DNA from: Woeseiaceae bacterium
GTDB taxonomy: Bacteria; Pseudomonadota; Gammaproteobacteria; Steroidobacterales; Woeseiaceae
Assembly (NCBI GenBank): GCA_013138675.1
Contig: WTCH01000291.1
Location: forward strand, 1 to 5,920
DNA: 5,920 nucleotides
Reading direction: 5' to 3'
Numbering within the stretch: the stretch's first letter is position 1; every line of letters begins with the position of its first letter. Made by a program: the position numbers and the translations under genes. The notes beneath the pieces were generated by a model. That model had not been told where the DNA came from, did not search any database, and saw nothing but the letters and a program-made list of their open reading frames with translations. This document shows, one piece after another, positions 1-5,920 of the stretch.

Positions 1-1
1 C

Positions 2-1006
2 ATTGGTATCAATGTGTGGCCAGGCAATGAAGCCGACTCGAATACGGACGTTCGCAAGACAGCAAGTGTCAACCTGGGCGCATTGAGCGAAACCATCACG
101 GCCACGGGCGTGATACGCCCCGTTACCGGCGCCGAGGTCAATGTAGGCTCAAGGATATCGGGTACGGTCGTCAGCCTGCCGGTCGAGGTGGGTGATCGCG
201 TCGCAGTTGGACAACTGTTGGCCGAACTCGATAGGACGGCGCTGCAAGCCGAAGCCGATGAAGCAAGAGCGGACGTAGACCTGTCGATGCCCCGGGTTGA
301 GCTTGCTAAATCGATACTCGCGCGGCGCGAGAAGCTAGCAACCAAGGGCCTCGCGTCCGATGAAGACCTCGAAATCGCCCGGCGTGACCTGGCCGTCGCA
401 CGTGCTGAGCTGCAAGCGAATCGTGCGCGCTTGCGATCCGCCGAAATCGAACTGGATTACACCCGCATCACGGCACCGATTGACGGCGTCGTGGCAGAGG
501 TGTCGACAAGAGAAGGCGAGACCGTGGCAGCCGCCTTCGCTGCGCCAAACTTTGTCACGATAATCGACCTCGAGCGTCTCGAGGTGTTGGCCTACGTTGA
601 CGAAACCGACATTGGTCGTGTCGTTGTCGGCCAGTTCGCTAGCTTCACGGTCGATACATTCCCGGACACCGAGTTCACAGCGAGAGTCACAGCTATTCAA
701 CCGCGCGCTGAACTGCAAGGCAGCGTCGTCAACTACCTCGCACGTCTCGAGTTCAAGCGCTCCGAAGACTTCACCCTGCGCCCGGAGATGACGGCGCATG
801 TTCGCATCGTGGTGGACGAGCGCGAACAAGTACTCACGGCGCCACGCGCCACCATCAAGCGCAACACGGGTCGGCAATACGTCGTGGTGCAGCGGGGTGG
901 GGAGTGGCTCGAACAAGACGTACGTACAGGCTGGCGTTCGGACACGGCAGTCGAATTTCTCTCAGGTGTTCGCGAAGGCGATGTGCTGGAACTGAACCCT
1001 CGTTAG
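2..1006 (+). CDS. MacA/AcrA-like periplasmic adaptor (HlyD/RND membrane-fusion family), 5' truncated
   Basis: Periplasmic adaptor of a tripartite efflux pump, linking an inner-membrane ABC transporter to an outer-membrane channel. The reading frame is open to the left edge. The GTG at 14 is probably internal: the preceding residues (IGIN) look like the end of an N-terminal membrane anchor, which every MacA-type adaptor needs. Counting that GTG as residue 1, the first lipoyl half is about 43-75 (GSRISGTV, VEVGDRV). An alpha-helical hairpin spans about 76-147. The second lipoyl half is about 148-172 (DYTRITAPIDGVV). A beta-barrel covers about 187-268, and a short membrane-proximal domain runs to residue 330. 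The hairpin tip carries Arg104, Leu108 and Ser115, with the spacing of the RLS motif that docks adaptors such as AcrA onto TolC. The gene is followed after 22 nt by the ABC ATPase. The family call is firm; MacA-like rather than RND-type rests on the neighbouring ABC genes. Confidence 0.93.
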   Translation: MGINVWPGNEADSNTDVRKTASVNLGALSETITATGVIRPVTGAEVNVGSRISGTVVSLPVEVGDRVAVGQLLAELDRTALQAEADEARADVDLSMPRVELAKSILARREKLATKGLASDEDLEIARRDLAVARAELQANRARLRSAEIELDYTRITAPIDGVVAEVSTREGETVAAAFAAPNFVTIIDLERLEVLAYVDETDIGRVVVGQFASFTVDTFPDTEFTARVTAIQPRAELQGSVVNYLARLEFKRSEDFTLRPEMTAHVRIVVDEREQVLTAPRATIKRNTGRQYVVVQRGGEWLEQDVRTGWRSDTAVEFLSGVREGDVLELNPR

Positions 1007-1014
1007 TTAGCAAC

Positions 1015-1019
1015 AGGAG
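1015..1019 (+). promoter_or_regulatory. Ribosome binding site of the ABC ATPase gene
   Basis: AGGAG lies 9 nt before the ATG at 1029, inside the 22-nt gap after the adaptor stop codon. It is the strongest Shine-Dalgarno match at any gene junction in the window and supports the ATG at 1029 as the start. The gap is too short for a promoter or terminator, so the ATPase is most likely transcribed together with the adaptor. Confidence 0.75.
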
Positions 1020-1028
1020 CAACCTCAA

Positions 1029-1715
1029 ATGATCAAGATTCAAAAACTGTGCAAGTCGTTCCAGCGACCGGGAGAAGACGTGTTGCACGTCCTCCGCGAC
1101 CTGGATTTTAGTGTCGAGGCAGGCGAGTTCGTCGCCATCGTCGGGGCGTCGGGGTCGGGAAAGACCACATTGATGAATATCCTGGGCCTACTCGACCGGG
1201 CCGACTCGGGCGGTTACGAACTGCACGACACGCCGGTCGAAAATCTTTCGTCTGTAGAGCGCGCCAGGGTGCGTAATGAAGCCATCGGCTTCGTATTTCA
1301 GCAGTTTCACCTGCTGCCACGCACGACAGCGACGGAAAATGTCGAGCTGCCGATGCTGTACAGCACCCGCGGGGATACGGACATCAGCAAGAAGGCCCGC
1401 GAGGCACTGTGCCGAGTCGGGCTGGAGGAGCGCCTCACGCATTACCCAAGCGAACTTTCCGGCGGCCAGCAGCAGCGCGTTGCCATCGCCCGGGCGCTCG
1501 TCAACGATCCGGGGATTATTCTCGCGGATGAGCCGACTGGGAACCTCGACCAGGAATCAGGACGGCAGATCATGAACCTGTTCACCGAGCTCAATCGGAA
1601 CGGTTCGACGATTCTGCTGATCACGCACGACGAGGCGATCGCGAGCGCGGCATCACGTGTGGTTCGCATCGCTGATGGCCAATTGCAAGAAGCCATAACA
1701 CGGGTGGCATCATGA
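1029..1715 (+). CDS. MacB/LolD-type ABC transporter ATP-binding protein
   Basis: Cytoplasmic ATPase subunit (228 aa) that powers the two permeases encoded downstream. All catalytic motifs are present: Walker A GASGSGKTT at 39-47 (Lys45), Q-loop Gln91 in FVFQQFHLLP, signature LSGGQ at 143-147, Walker B ILADE with Asp167 and catalytic Glu168, D-loop NLD at 172-174, and switch His200. The stretch IGFVFQQFHLLP and the DEPTGNLD Walker B/D-loop are typical of the MacB/LolD/FtsE group. The length matches stand-alone LolD-like subunits. In classical MacB the same domain is the N-terminal part of a roughly 650-residue fusion; here it is a separate protein. The start is the ATG at 1029 behind AGGAG. 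The stop overlaps the next start by 4 nt (ATGA), suggesting translational coupling to the first permease. The protein is judged functional; the transported substrate is unknown. Confidence 0.96.
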   Translation: MIKIQKLCKSFQRPGEDVLHVLRDLDFSVEAGEFVAIVGASGSGKTTLMNILGLLDRADSGGYELHDTPVENLSSVERARVRNEAIGFVFQQFHLLPRTTATENVELPMLYSTRGDTDISKKAREALCRVGLEERLTHYPSELSGGQQQRVAIARALVNDPGIILADEPTGNLDQESGRQIMNLFTELNRNGSTILLITHDEAIASAASRVVRIADGQLQEAITRVAS

Positions 1716-2884
1716 ACTGGAAACTACTACTCAACAGCAGCCTGCGTAACCTCGGTCGTTTCAAACTGCGCAGTTTTTTCATGAGTATCGGCGTCATTCT
1801 GGGTGTGGCAACACTGATCATCGGCAGCACGCTTGGTGGCGGTGCGGCGCAGAAAATCGGCGACCAGATCGATCGGATGTTCGGTCCTGGCACGATCTTT
1901 ATCGCGTCCTATGAATTGAAGGAGCCCGATCTGCAAGCTGTCGCCGATGAACTGGACCAGATCGTTGCGTATGCACCGCGCATGATGATGGGCGAGTTGG
2001 AAATCAGCTCGGCCGGCAGGAGCAGCCAGGCAGGTGTGGCCGGCTACAGCGCGAACGCCGACTATGTCTGGAACCGGAGCGTGACAGACGGACGTTTCTT
2101 TGACGACCGGGATATCGACCGTGCCGCGCGCGTCGCCCTGATCGGCGACAAGCTGGAAGACGAGCTGTTCGACGACGGTGGCGCGATTGGCGAGGAAATA
2201 ATGATCGGCTCCGTGCCATTTGAGGTCGTTGGAATCCTGGAGCCTATCGGCATCGATCCGCATGGTGAAGACAGGGACATGGAAGTGTATGTACCGTTCT
2301 CGACAGCACAACGGCGTCTTGCCAATACCGACATCATTGGCATGGCGAAATTTGTCGTCAGCAATGCGGACCTGGTTGACGAGGACGCCGATCAAATAGC
2401 TGCCATTCTGCGTGACCGCTACCAAATCGCAGAAGGCGAAAAGGACTCATTTCAGCTCTATACGTCCAAATTCGCCGATGTGGCAGCCGACAAAGCGAAG
2501 CGTATGTTGAATGTTTATGTTTTGCTGGCCGCTGTCATCGTGTTGCTGGTCGCCGCGGTGGTGATCGCGAGCATCATGCTCGTGGTGGTTCGCGAGCGCA
2601 TTGCCGAAGTAGGCTTGCGCAAAGCCGTCGGTGCGACCTCCGGGTCCATTGCCGCGCAGTTCCTGTGGGAGGCGACCACCGTGTCACTGGTGTCTGGCCT
2701 GCTCGGGGTTGCCGTCGGGTTTGGTGCAGCCGCTGTGTTTGCCAATCTGTATGAGATCCCGATGCAATTGAAACCACTCGGGCTCCTTGTTGCTTTAGGA
2801 GCATCGGTGCTGGTTGGCATTGTCTCCGGGATTATTCCGGCGCGGCGTGCGGCGCGACTCGACCCGATTGAAGCTCTGCGGTGA
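1712..2884 (+). CDS. MacB/FtsX-type ABC transporter permease, first subunit
   Basis: Inner-membrane permease (390 aa) with the MacB/LolC topology. An amphipathic N-terminal helix is followed by TM1 at about 22-44, a large periplasmic domain at about 45-265 (MacB_PCD type), TM2 at about 266-293, TM3 at about 320-344 and TM4 at about 354-376. The cytoplasmic segment ERIAEVGLRKAVGAT (295-309) after TM2 is the family's conserved loop that contacts the ATPase. The C-terminus PARRAARLDPIEALR is the standard FtsX/MacB ending. The periplasmic domain contains GRFFDDRD, VALIGDKL and PFEVVGIL, which align with GRFFDDVD, VAVIGPQI and PFEVIGVL in the next gene, so the two are paralogues. The segment around 181-192 is unusually acidic. 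The gene starts at an ATG overlapping the ATPase stop, with only a modest upstream purine run (GGGTGG at 1702-1707). MacB-like rather than LolC/E-like is inferred from the adaptor partner. Confidence 0.93.
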   Translation: MNWKLLLNSSLRNLGRFKLRSFFMSIGVILGVATLIIGSTLGGGAAQKIGDQIDRMFGPGTIFIASYELKEPDLQAVADELDQIVAYAPRMMMGELEISSAGRSSQAGVAGYSANADYVWNRSVTDGRFFDDRDIDRAARVALIGDKLEDELFDDGGAIGEEIMIGSVPFEVVGILEPIGIDPHGEDRDMEVYVPFSTAQRRLANTDIIGMAKFVVSNADLVDEDADQIAAILRDRYQIAEGEKDSFQLYTSKFADVAADKAKRMLNVYVLLAAVIVLLVAAVVIASIMLVVVRERIAEVGLRKAVGATSGSIAAQFLWEATTVSLVSGLLGVAVGFGAAAVFANLYEIPMQLKPLGLLVALGASVLVGIVSGIIPARRAARLDPIEALR

Positions 2885-4098
2885 GATGGTTTCGCAACAC
2901 GGCTTTTTCCCTGCGCGCCCTGAACCGGGCGCGGGTTCGAACCATGCTTTCCGCGTGCAGCATGACCATTGGTATCGCCGCCATGTTCATTTTGTTCTCG
3001 CTGGGTGCTGGTGCCGAAAAAGTGTTTGAGGATGCGTTAGCGTCGATGGGGAAGAACCTGCTCGCCGTAGGCTCCGTGCGCCAGCAAACCGACGCACTCA
3101 GGGGGCAGGGGCGTCGCTATCAGACACTGACACTCGATGATTGGCGAGCGATCAACAGTGAAGTGGCTGGCGTCGAGCGGGCGGCTCCCATTGCCATGAA
3201 TAACTTTGATGTGCGCTACGGTGGCCGCGCGACCGACGTCACCGTGATCGGCACAACGCCGGAGTATCGGTACAGCAACGTGCATCATACTTCGCTTGGC
3301 CGCTTCTTCGACGACGTTGACGTTCAGACCCAGGCGCGAGTCGCCGTGATTGGCCCGCAGATCGCCAAAGAACTGTTTTTTGGTGAGCAACCCATCGGCG
3401 AACGTCTGTTGATTGGCGGCGCGCCCTTCGAAGTGATCGGTGTGTTGCAGGCCAAGGGCACCGATGCGGGCGGTGTTCCACAAGACGACAAGATACTCGT
3501 TCCGGTTACAACAGCGATGCGTCGTCTGCTCAACGTGGACTTCATCGACCGAATCTTTGTGCAGGCCGAAACGCGAGAGAGCGTACCGGAAGTGATCGAC
3601 GGCGTACGCGACTTGCTGCGACGGCGCCACGCGCTGGATATTTCGGCACGGCCCGATGACTTTACGATCAGGGACCAGGCTGAACTGGTGCGGACGATTC
3701 GCCGTAGCGATGAGACGATGCAACGTTTCCTGCGTGGTTTGTCGACACTGCTCCTTGCCCTGGCCAGTGCGGGCCTTCTCGCCGTGACGCTGCTATCGGT
3801 GCGCGAGCGGCATGCCGAGATTGGTTTGCGCCTGGCCGTTGGTGCCTTGCCAGGGCACGTAATGGTGCAGTTTCTCGGGGAAGCCGTGATGATTGCGCTG
3901 TTAGGAGCACTTAGCGGTTTGTTACTCGGCGGCTTCGGCATTATTCTCGGCCAATGGCTCATGGGGTGGCAAATGCAGATCACCGGACTAAATACCTTAT
4001 ACACAATGCTGATCCCGCTGGGACTTGCGCTACTCGCGGGCGCATATCCTGCGCTGCGTGCCGCGCAGCTTGACCCGATATGCGCTTTGCGGGGCTGA
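2881..4098 (+). CDS. MacB/FtsX-type ABC transporter permease, second subunit
   Basis: Second inner-membrane permease (405 aa), probably forming a heterodimer with the preceding one. TM1 is about 25-44, the periplasmic MacB_PCD-type domain about 45-284, TM2 about 285-306, TM3 about 328-358 and TM4 about 372-390. The ATPase-contacting loop RERHAEIGLRLAVGA is at 308-322. The segment GVLQAKGTDAGGVPQDD (187-203), followed by LVPVTTAMRRL, is very typical of MacB periplasmic domains and is better conserved here than in the first permease. The C-terminus reads DPICALRG, where the family usually has DPIEALR, so Cys401 replaces the common Glu. The start is a GTG overlapping the previous stop (GTGA). 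The nearest in-frame ATG (residue 22) would remove the N-terminal amphipathic helix, so GTG is preferred. No strong ribosome binding site precedes it, consistent with translational coupling. Confidence 0.93.
   Translation: MRWFRNTAFSLRALNRARVRTMLSACSMTIGIAAMFILFSLGAGAEKVFEDALASMGKNLLAVGSVRQQTDALRGQGRRYQTLTLDDWRAINSEVAGVERAAPIAMNNFDVRYGGRATDVTVIGTTPEYRYSNVHHTSLGRFFDDVDVQTQARVAVIGPQIAKELFFGEQPIGERLLIGGAPFEVIGVLQAKGTDAGGVPQDDKILVPVTTAMRRLLNVDFIDRIFVQAETRESVPEVIDGVRDLLRRRHALDISARPDDFTIRDQAELVRTIRRSDETMQRFLRGLSTLLLALASAGLLAVTLLSVRERHAEIGLRLAVGALPGHVMVQFLGEAVMIALLGALSGLLLGGFGIILGQWLMGWQMQITGLNTLYTMLIPLGLALLAGAYPALRAAQLDPICALRG
4091..4094 (+). promoter_or_regulatory. Probable ribosome binding site for the TTG-initiated response regulator
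   Basis: GGGG lies 7 nt before the TTG at 4102, inside the last codons of the second permease. It is the only purine run at a suitable distance and supports TTG as the start. It is not a perfect Shine-Dalgarno match. Reinitiation by ribosomes finishing the permease at 4096-4098 could also contribute. Confidence 0.45.
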
Positions 4099-4101
4099 AT
4101 T

Positions 4102-4812
4102 TTGACGACTGCGGCCAAGCTCGAAAACTATCGAATCCTGATCATTGACGACGACGTCAACCTGAATGCGTTGCTAACCGAATACTTTCAGGGCTTCGGC
4201 CACACGCTGTCGAGCGCTACAACGGCGGCTGCCGGCCGGCAGCAACTGCGCCGTGAACTGCCTGACCTCCTGATCCTGGATGTCATGCTGCCTGACACGG
4301 ATGGGTTGACACTGTGTCGTGAATTTCGCGCCGAGTATGACGTGCCCATCATCATGCTTACGGCGCGAGGCGAGATTGCAGACAAGGTAATGGGCCTGGA
4401 GTTGGGTGCTGACGATTACGTGGCAAAGCCGTTCGAACCACGCGAGCTTGTGGCGCGAATTCAGTCAGTGATTCGGCGCACGCAGGATCGAGTGAAAAAC
4501 GTGGCGCTGGTGTGCGACGGCTTGCGGGTCGAGGCGGAGACACGACGTGTTGAACTCGACGGCAACGACGTCGAATTGACGACGATGGAGTTCGAGTTAC
4601 TCAAAGACCTGATGCAAAGCCGTGGACGGGTCATGTCGCGAGATCGCCTTATTGAGCGACTGCGTGGCTTTGATGCGGATGTCTACGATCGATCCGTGGA
4701 CATGTTGGTCAGTAGGCTGCGGGAAAAACTGGGTGACGACCCCAAACGACCGCGGTTCATACGAACCGTTCGCATGGGCGGCTACCAGTTCGTTGGAGTC
4801 ATGAGCAAATGA
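4102..4812 (+). CDS. OmpR/PhoB-family response regulator
   Basis: DNA-binding transcriptional regulator (236 aa) of the two-component pair. The receiver domain spans about 10-125, with acidic residues Asp16-Asp18, phospho-acceptor Asp60 in LILDVMLP, switch Thr87 in MLTARG, Tyr106, and Lys109 in AKPF. A short linker leads to a winged-helix domain at about 137-233. This includes LTTMEFELLKDL, the recognition-helix region RSVDMLVSRLREKL (197-210) and the final wing RTVRMGGYQF. The start appears to be TTG: the in-frame stop of the permease lies 3 nt upstream, and no ATG or GTG occurs before the conserved ILIIDDD strand. All key residues are intact. Its position at the end of the pump genes, just before its kinase, suggests that it regulates the pump operon, but no target site can be identified because the promoter is outside the window. 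The domain order resembles CpxR/RstA, but no orthology is claimed. Confidence 0.95.
   Translation: MTTAAKLENYRILIIDDDVNLNALLTEYFQGFGHTLSSATTAAAGRQQLRRELPDLLILDVMLPDTDGLTLCREFRAEYDVPIIMLTARGEIADKVMGLELGADDYVAKPFEPRELVARIQSVIRRTQDRVKNVALVCDGLRVEAETRRVELDGNDVELTTMEFELLKDLMQSRGRVMSRDRLIERLRGFDADVYDRSVDMLVSRLREKLGDDPKRPRFIRTVRMGGYQFVGVMSK
4795..4798 (+). promoter_or_regulatory. Ribosome binding site for the histidine kinase
   Basis: GGAG lies 10 nt before the ATG at 4809 and 13 nt before a second in-frame ATG at 4812. The spacing favours 4809, which also gives the ATGA overlap with the regulator stop. The two alternatives differ by only one residue. Confidence 0.5.
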
Positions 4813-5920
4813 TGGGTCCATCCAGCCTGATCTCGCGATTTGCAGCGTCAACAGCCATTCTTGCCGCGGCAATCCTGTTGCTCGCGTTCTTCTCCTTCAA
4901 CGCGATTCGCGGCAATATTTTTGAGGACTCATTCGAGTCGCCTCTGGATGAATGGAGTTCGTACCTGGCCGGGCGTATTGGCGAGGATCCGGAAATCGCA
5001 CAATTTGCGGCACGCAGTCATCAGATGGGTGTGGTGTTGACGACGCGTGAAGGTGTCTTCGCGTTTGGCACGGATGGAAGTCCTACAACGCCGGAACACC
5101 TGGCTGAACATCACGCGAGCGTACGCACCATCATCGTCGAAGGGCATGGCGGGGTGCAGTATTCGTTCTATCTGCGCGACAGCGCTGTGGCCGTTGTGGA
5201 CAACTCTCTGCTGTGGGCATTGATTGGCGGCTTGCTGTTACTGATCGGTGTGGTTTACATCGTGCAATTGTCGCAGTTGAAGCCGTTGCGCTGGCTCAAG
5301 GAAGGTGTTGACAAGGTGTCTGAGGGCGACCTGTCGACGCGTGTGCCGGTGGTCAGGATGGATGAGATCGGCCAGGTTGGCCGTGCGTTTAACCACATGA
5401 CGAGCCGTGTCGAGCAGATGCTGAATGATCATGATCGCCTGATGGCGGACGTCAGTCATGAGCTGCGCTCGCCACTGGCAAGAATCAAGGTTGCGCTCGA
5501 AATGCTGCCCGAGGGCGACAAGCGCGAGCAGATTGCGGCGGATATTCGAGAAATGGAGGCGCTCACGTCGGCACTGCTGGAGCGCGAACGCATCAAGAGC
5601 CGGGCGTCACAAGCAAATTACGCGACATTTGATCTCGTTGCCGTGACGAGACGGGTCATTGACGGACTCGAGGGCAGCGAGCCTGGTATTGAACTGAAAC
5701 AGAGCCCGGACACACTGATGCTCGATGCCGACGAGGCTCTAATCAAGGTGCTGCTGCAAAACCTCATGGACAACGCTATCAAGTTTTCGCTCGACGACAG
5801 TACTGCCGTTGAGGTTCGCCTGATGCACGATGGCGATGACGTCTCGATCGAGATCGGCGATGACGGGCGCGGCATACCCGAGGACATGACTGGCCGCGTT
5901 CTGGAACCCTTCGTCAAGCT
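4809..5920 (+). CDS. HisKA-type sensor histidine kinase, 3' truncated by window edge
   Basis: Membrane sensor kinase, the likely partner of the preceding response regulator; 370 complete codons are visible. TM1 is about 12-31, a periplasmic sensor loop about 32-133, TM2 about 134-153 and a HAMP linker about 155-205 (contains EGDLSTRVP and DEIGQVGRAFNHM). The HisKA domain has phospho-acceptor His217 in DVSHELRSPLAR. The ATPase domain shows the N box (Asn318, Asn322 in QNLMDNAIKFS), the G1 box DDGRGIP at 351-357 and an F-box-like LEPFVK at 365-370. The G2 box and C-terminus lie beyond the edge. The sensor loop holds five histidines between residues 71 and 113 and does not match a sensor domain I can name. 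The gene begins with an ATGA overlap of the regulator stop. The HisKA phosphatase motif ExxT/N reads ExxS (Ser221). The layout resembles CpxA/RstB-type kinases, but the signal is unknown. Confidence 0.95.
   Translation, partial: MMGPSSLISRFAASTAILAAAILLLAFFSFNAIRGNIFEDSFESPLDEWSSYLAGRIGEDPEIAQFAARSHQMGVVLTTREGVFAFGTDGSPTTPEHLAEHHASVRTIIVEGHGGVQYSFYLRDSAVAVVDNSLLWALIGGLLLLIGVVYIVQLSQLKPLRWLKEGVDKVSEGDLSTRVPVVRMDEIGQVGRAFNHMTSRVEQMLNDHDRLMADVSHELRSPLARIKVALEMLPEGDKREQIAADIREMEALTSALLERERIKSRASQANYATFDLVAVTRRVIDGLEGSEPGIELKQSPDTLMLDADEALIKVLLQNLMDNAIKFSLDDSTAVEVRLMHDGDDVSIEIGDDGRGIPEDMTGRVLEPFVK

Noticed and set aside
14..16. GTG at 14 as the true start of the adaptor
   Set aside because: It has no visible ribosome binding site, the frame is open to the window edge, and starting here would remove the membrane anchor expected of this family.
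317..331. CTCGCGC-G-GCGCGAG near-palindrome in the adaptor gene
   Set aside because: It falls in codons for Leu-Ala-Arg-Arg-Glu of the hairpin, where CGC/GCG codons easily create symmetry; there is no terminator-like T-run and no repeat of it elsewhere.
335..916. Minus-strand open frame (193 codons) opposite the adaptor gene
   Set aside because: The + strand frame encodes an unmistakable adaptor through the whole interval; the antisense product has no family features.
1007..1028. Possible terminator or promoter between the adaptor and ATPase genes
   Set aside because: Only 22 nt are available; they hold a ribosome binding site but no hairpin, T-run or -35/-10 pair.
1727..2425. Minus-strand open frame (232 codons) opposite the first permease
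   Set aside because: It overlaps a well-supported membrane protein gene and shows no domain, no ribosome binding site of note and no partner genes on that strand.
2968..2977. 10-nt repeat (CATTGGTATC) shared with positions 1-10
   Set aside because: Both copies are in coding sequence for hydrophobic Ile-Gly-Ile-type segments, and the match is too short to indicate a repeat element or attachment site.
3037..3723. Minus-strand open frame (228 codons) opposite the second permease
   Set aside because: Shadow of the permease codon pattern; His- and Arg-rich translation without recognisable motifs.
3324..4118. Long minus-strand open frame (264 codons) opposite the second permease and the regulator start
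   Set aside because: It lies opposite genes with clear family motifs. Its translation is rich in Ser, Arg and Pro with no recognisable domain, as expected of a shadow frame in GC-rich DNA.

Overview
The window is a densely packed stretch of GC-rich (by eye) bacterial DNA with every supported gene on the + strand. Codon use looks even throughout. An RLS-type adaptor hairpin, MacB/LolC-type permeases and an OmpR/HisKA regulatory pair point to a Gram-negative bacterium, most likely a proteobacterium and perhaps a gammaproteobacterium. The species cannot be named from the sequence.

Layout: (1) 2-1006 is the 3' part of a MacA/AcrA-type periplasmic adaptor whose start lies before the window. (2) 1029-1715 is a stand-alone MacB/LolD-type ABC ATPase. 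(3) 1712-2884 and (4) 2881-4098 are two different but related MacB/FtsX-type permeases. (5) 4102-4812 is an OmpR-family response regulator. (6) 4809-5920 is a HisKA-type sensor histidine kinase that runs off the right edge. The only gaps between genes are 22 nt (1007-1028) and 3 nt (4099-4101). The other three junctions are 4-nt stop/start overlaps. No RNA genes, mobile elements, CRISPR arrays or terminators were seen, and there is no non-coding stretch of any size.

Working model: the ATPase drives a heterodimer of the two permeases in the inner membrane. The adaptor links them across the periplasm to a TolC-like outer-membrane channel that is not encoded here. The kinase would sense an envelope signal or the pump substrate through its periplasmic loop and phosphorylate the response regulator, which probably controls the pump operon itself. 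The promoter and any operator must lie upstream of the window. The substrate cannot be read from the sequence; macrolides, peptides, lipids and lipoproteins are all handled by relatives.

This is a recognisable type of locus and nothing here demands a new kind of system. The points most worth a second look are the split, heterodimeric MacB architecture with an intact TolC-docking motif, the co-transcribed two-component system with a forced TTG start, and the histidine-rich sensor loop of the kinase.
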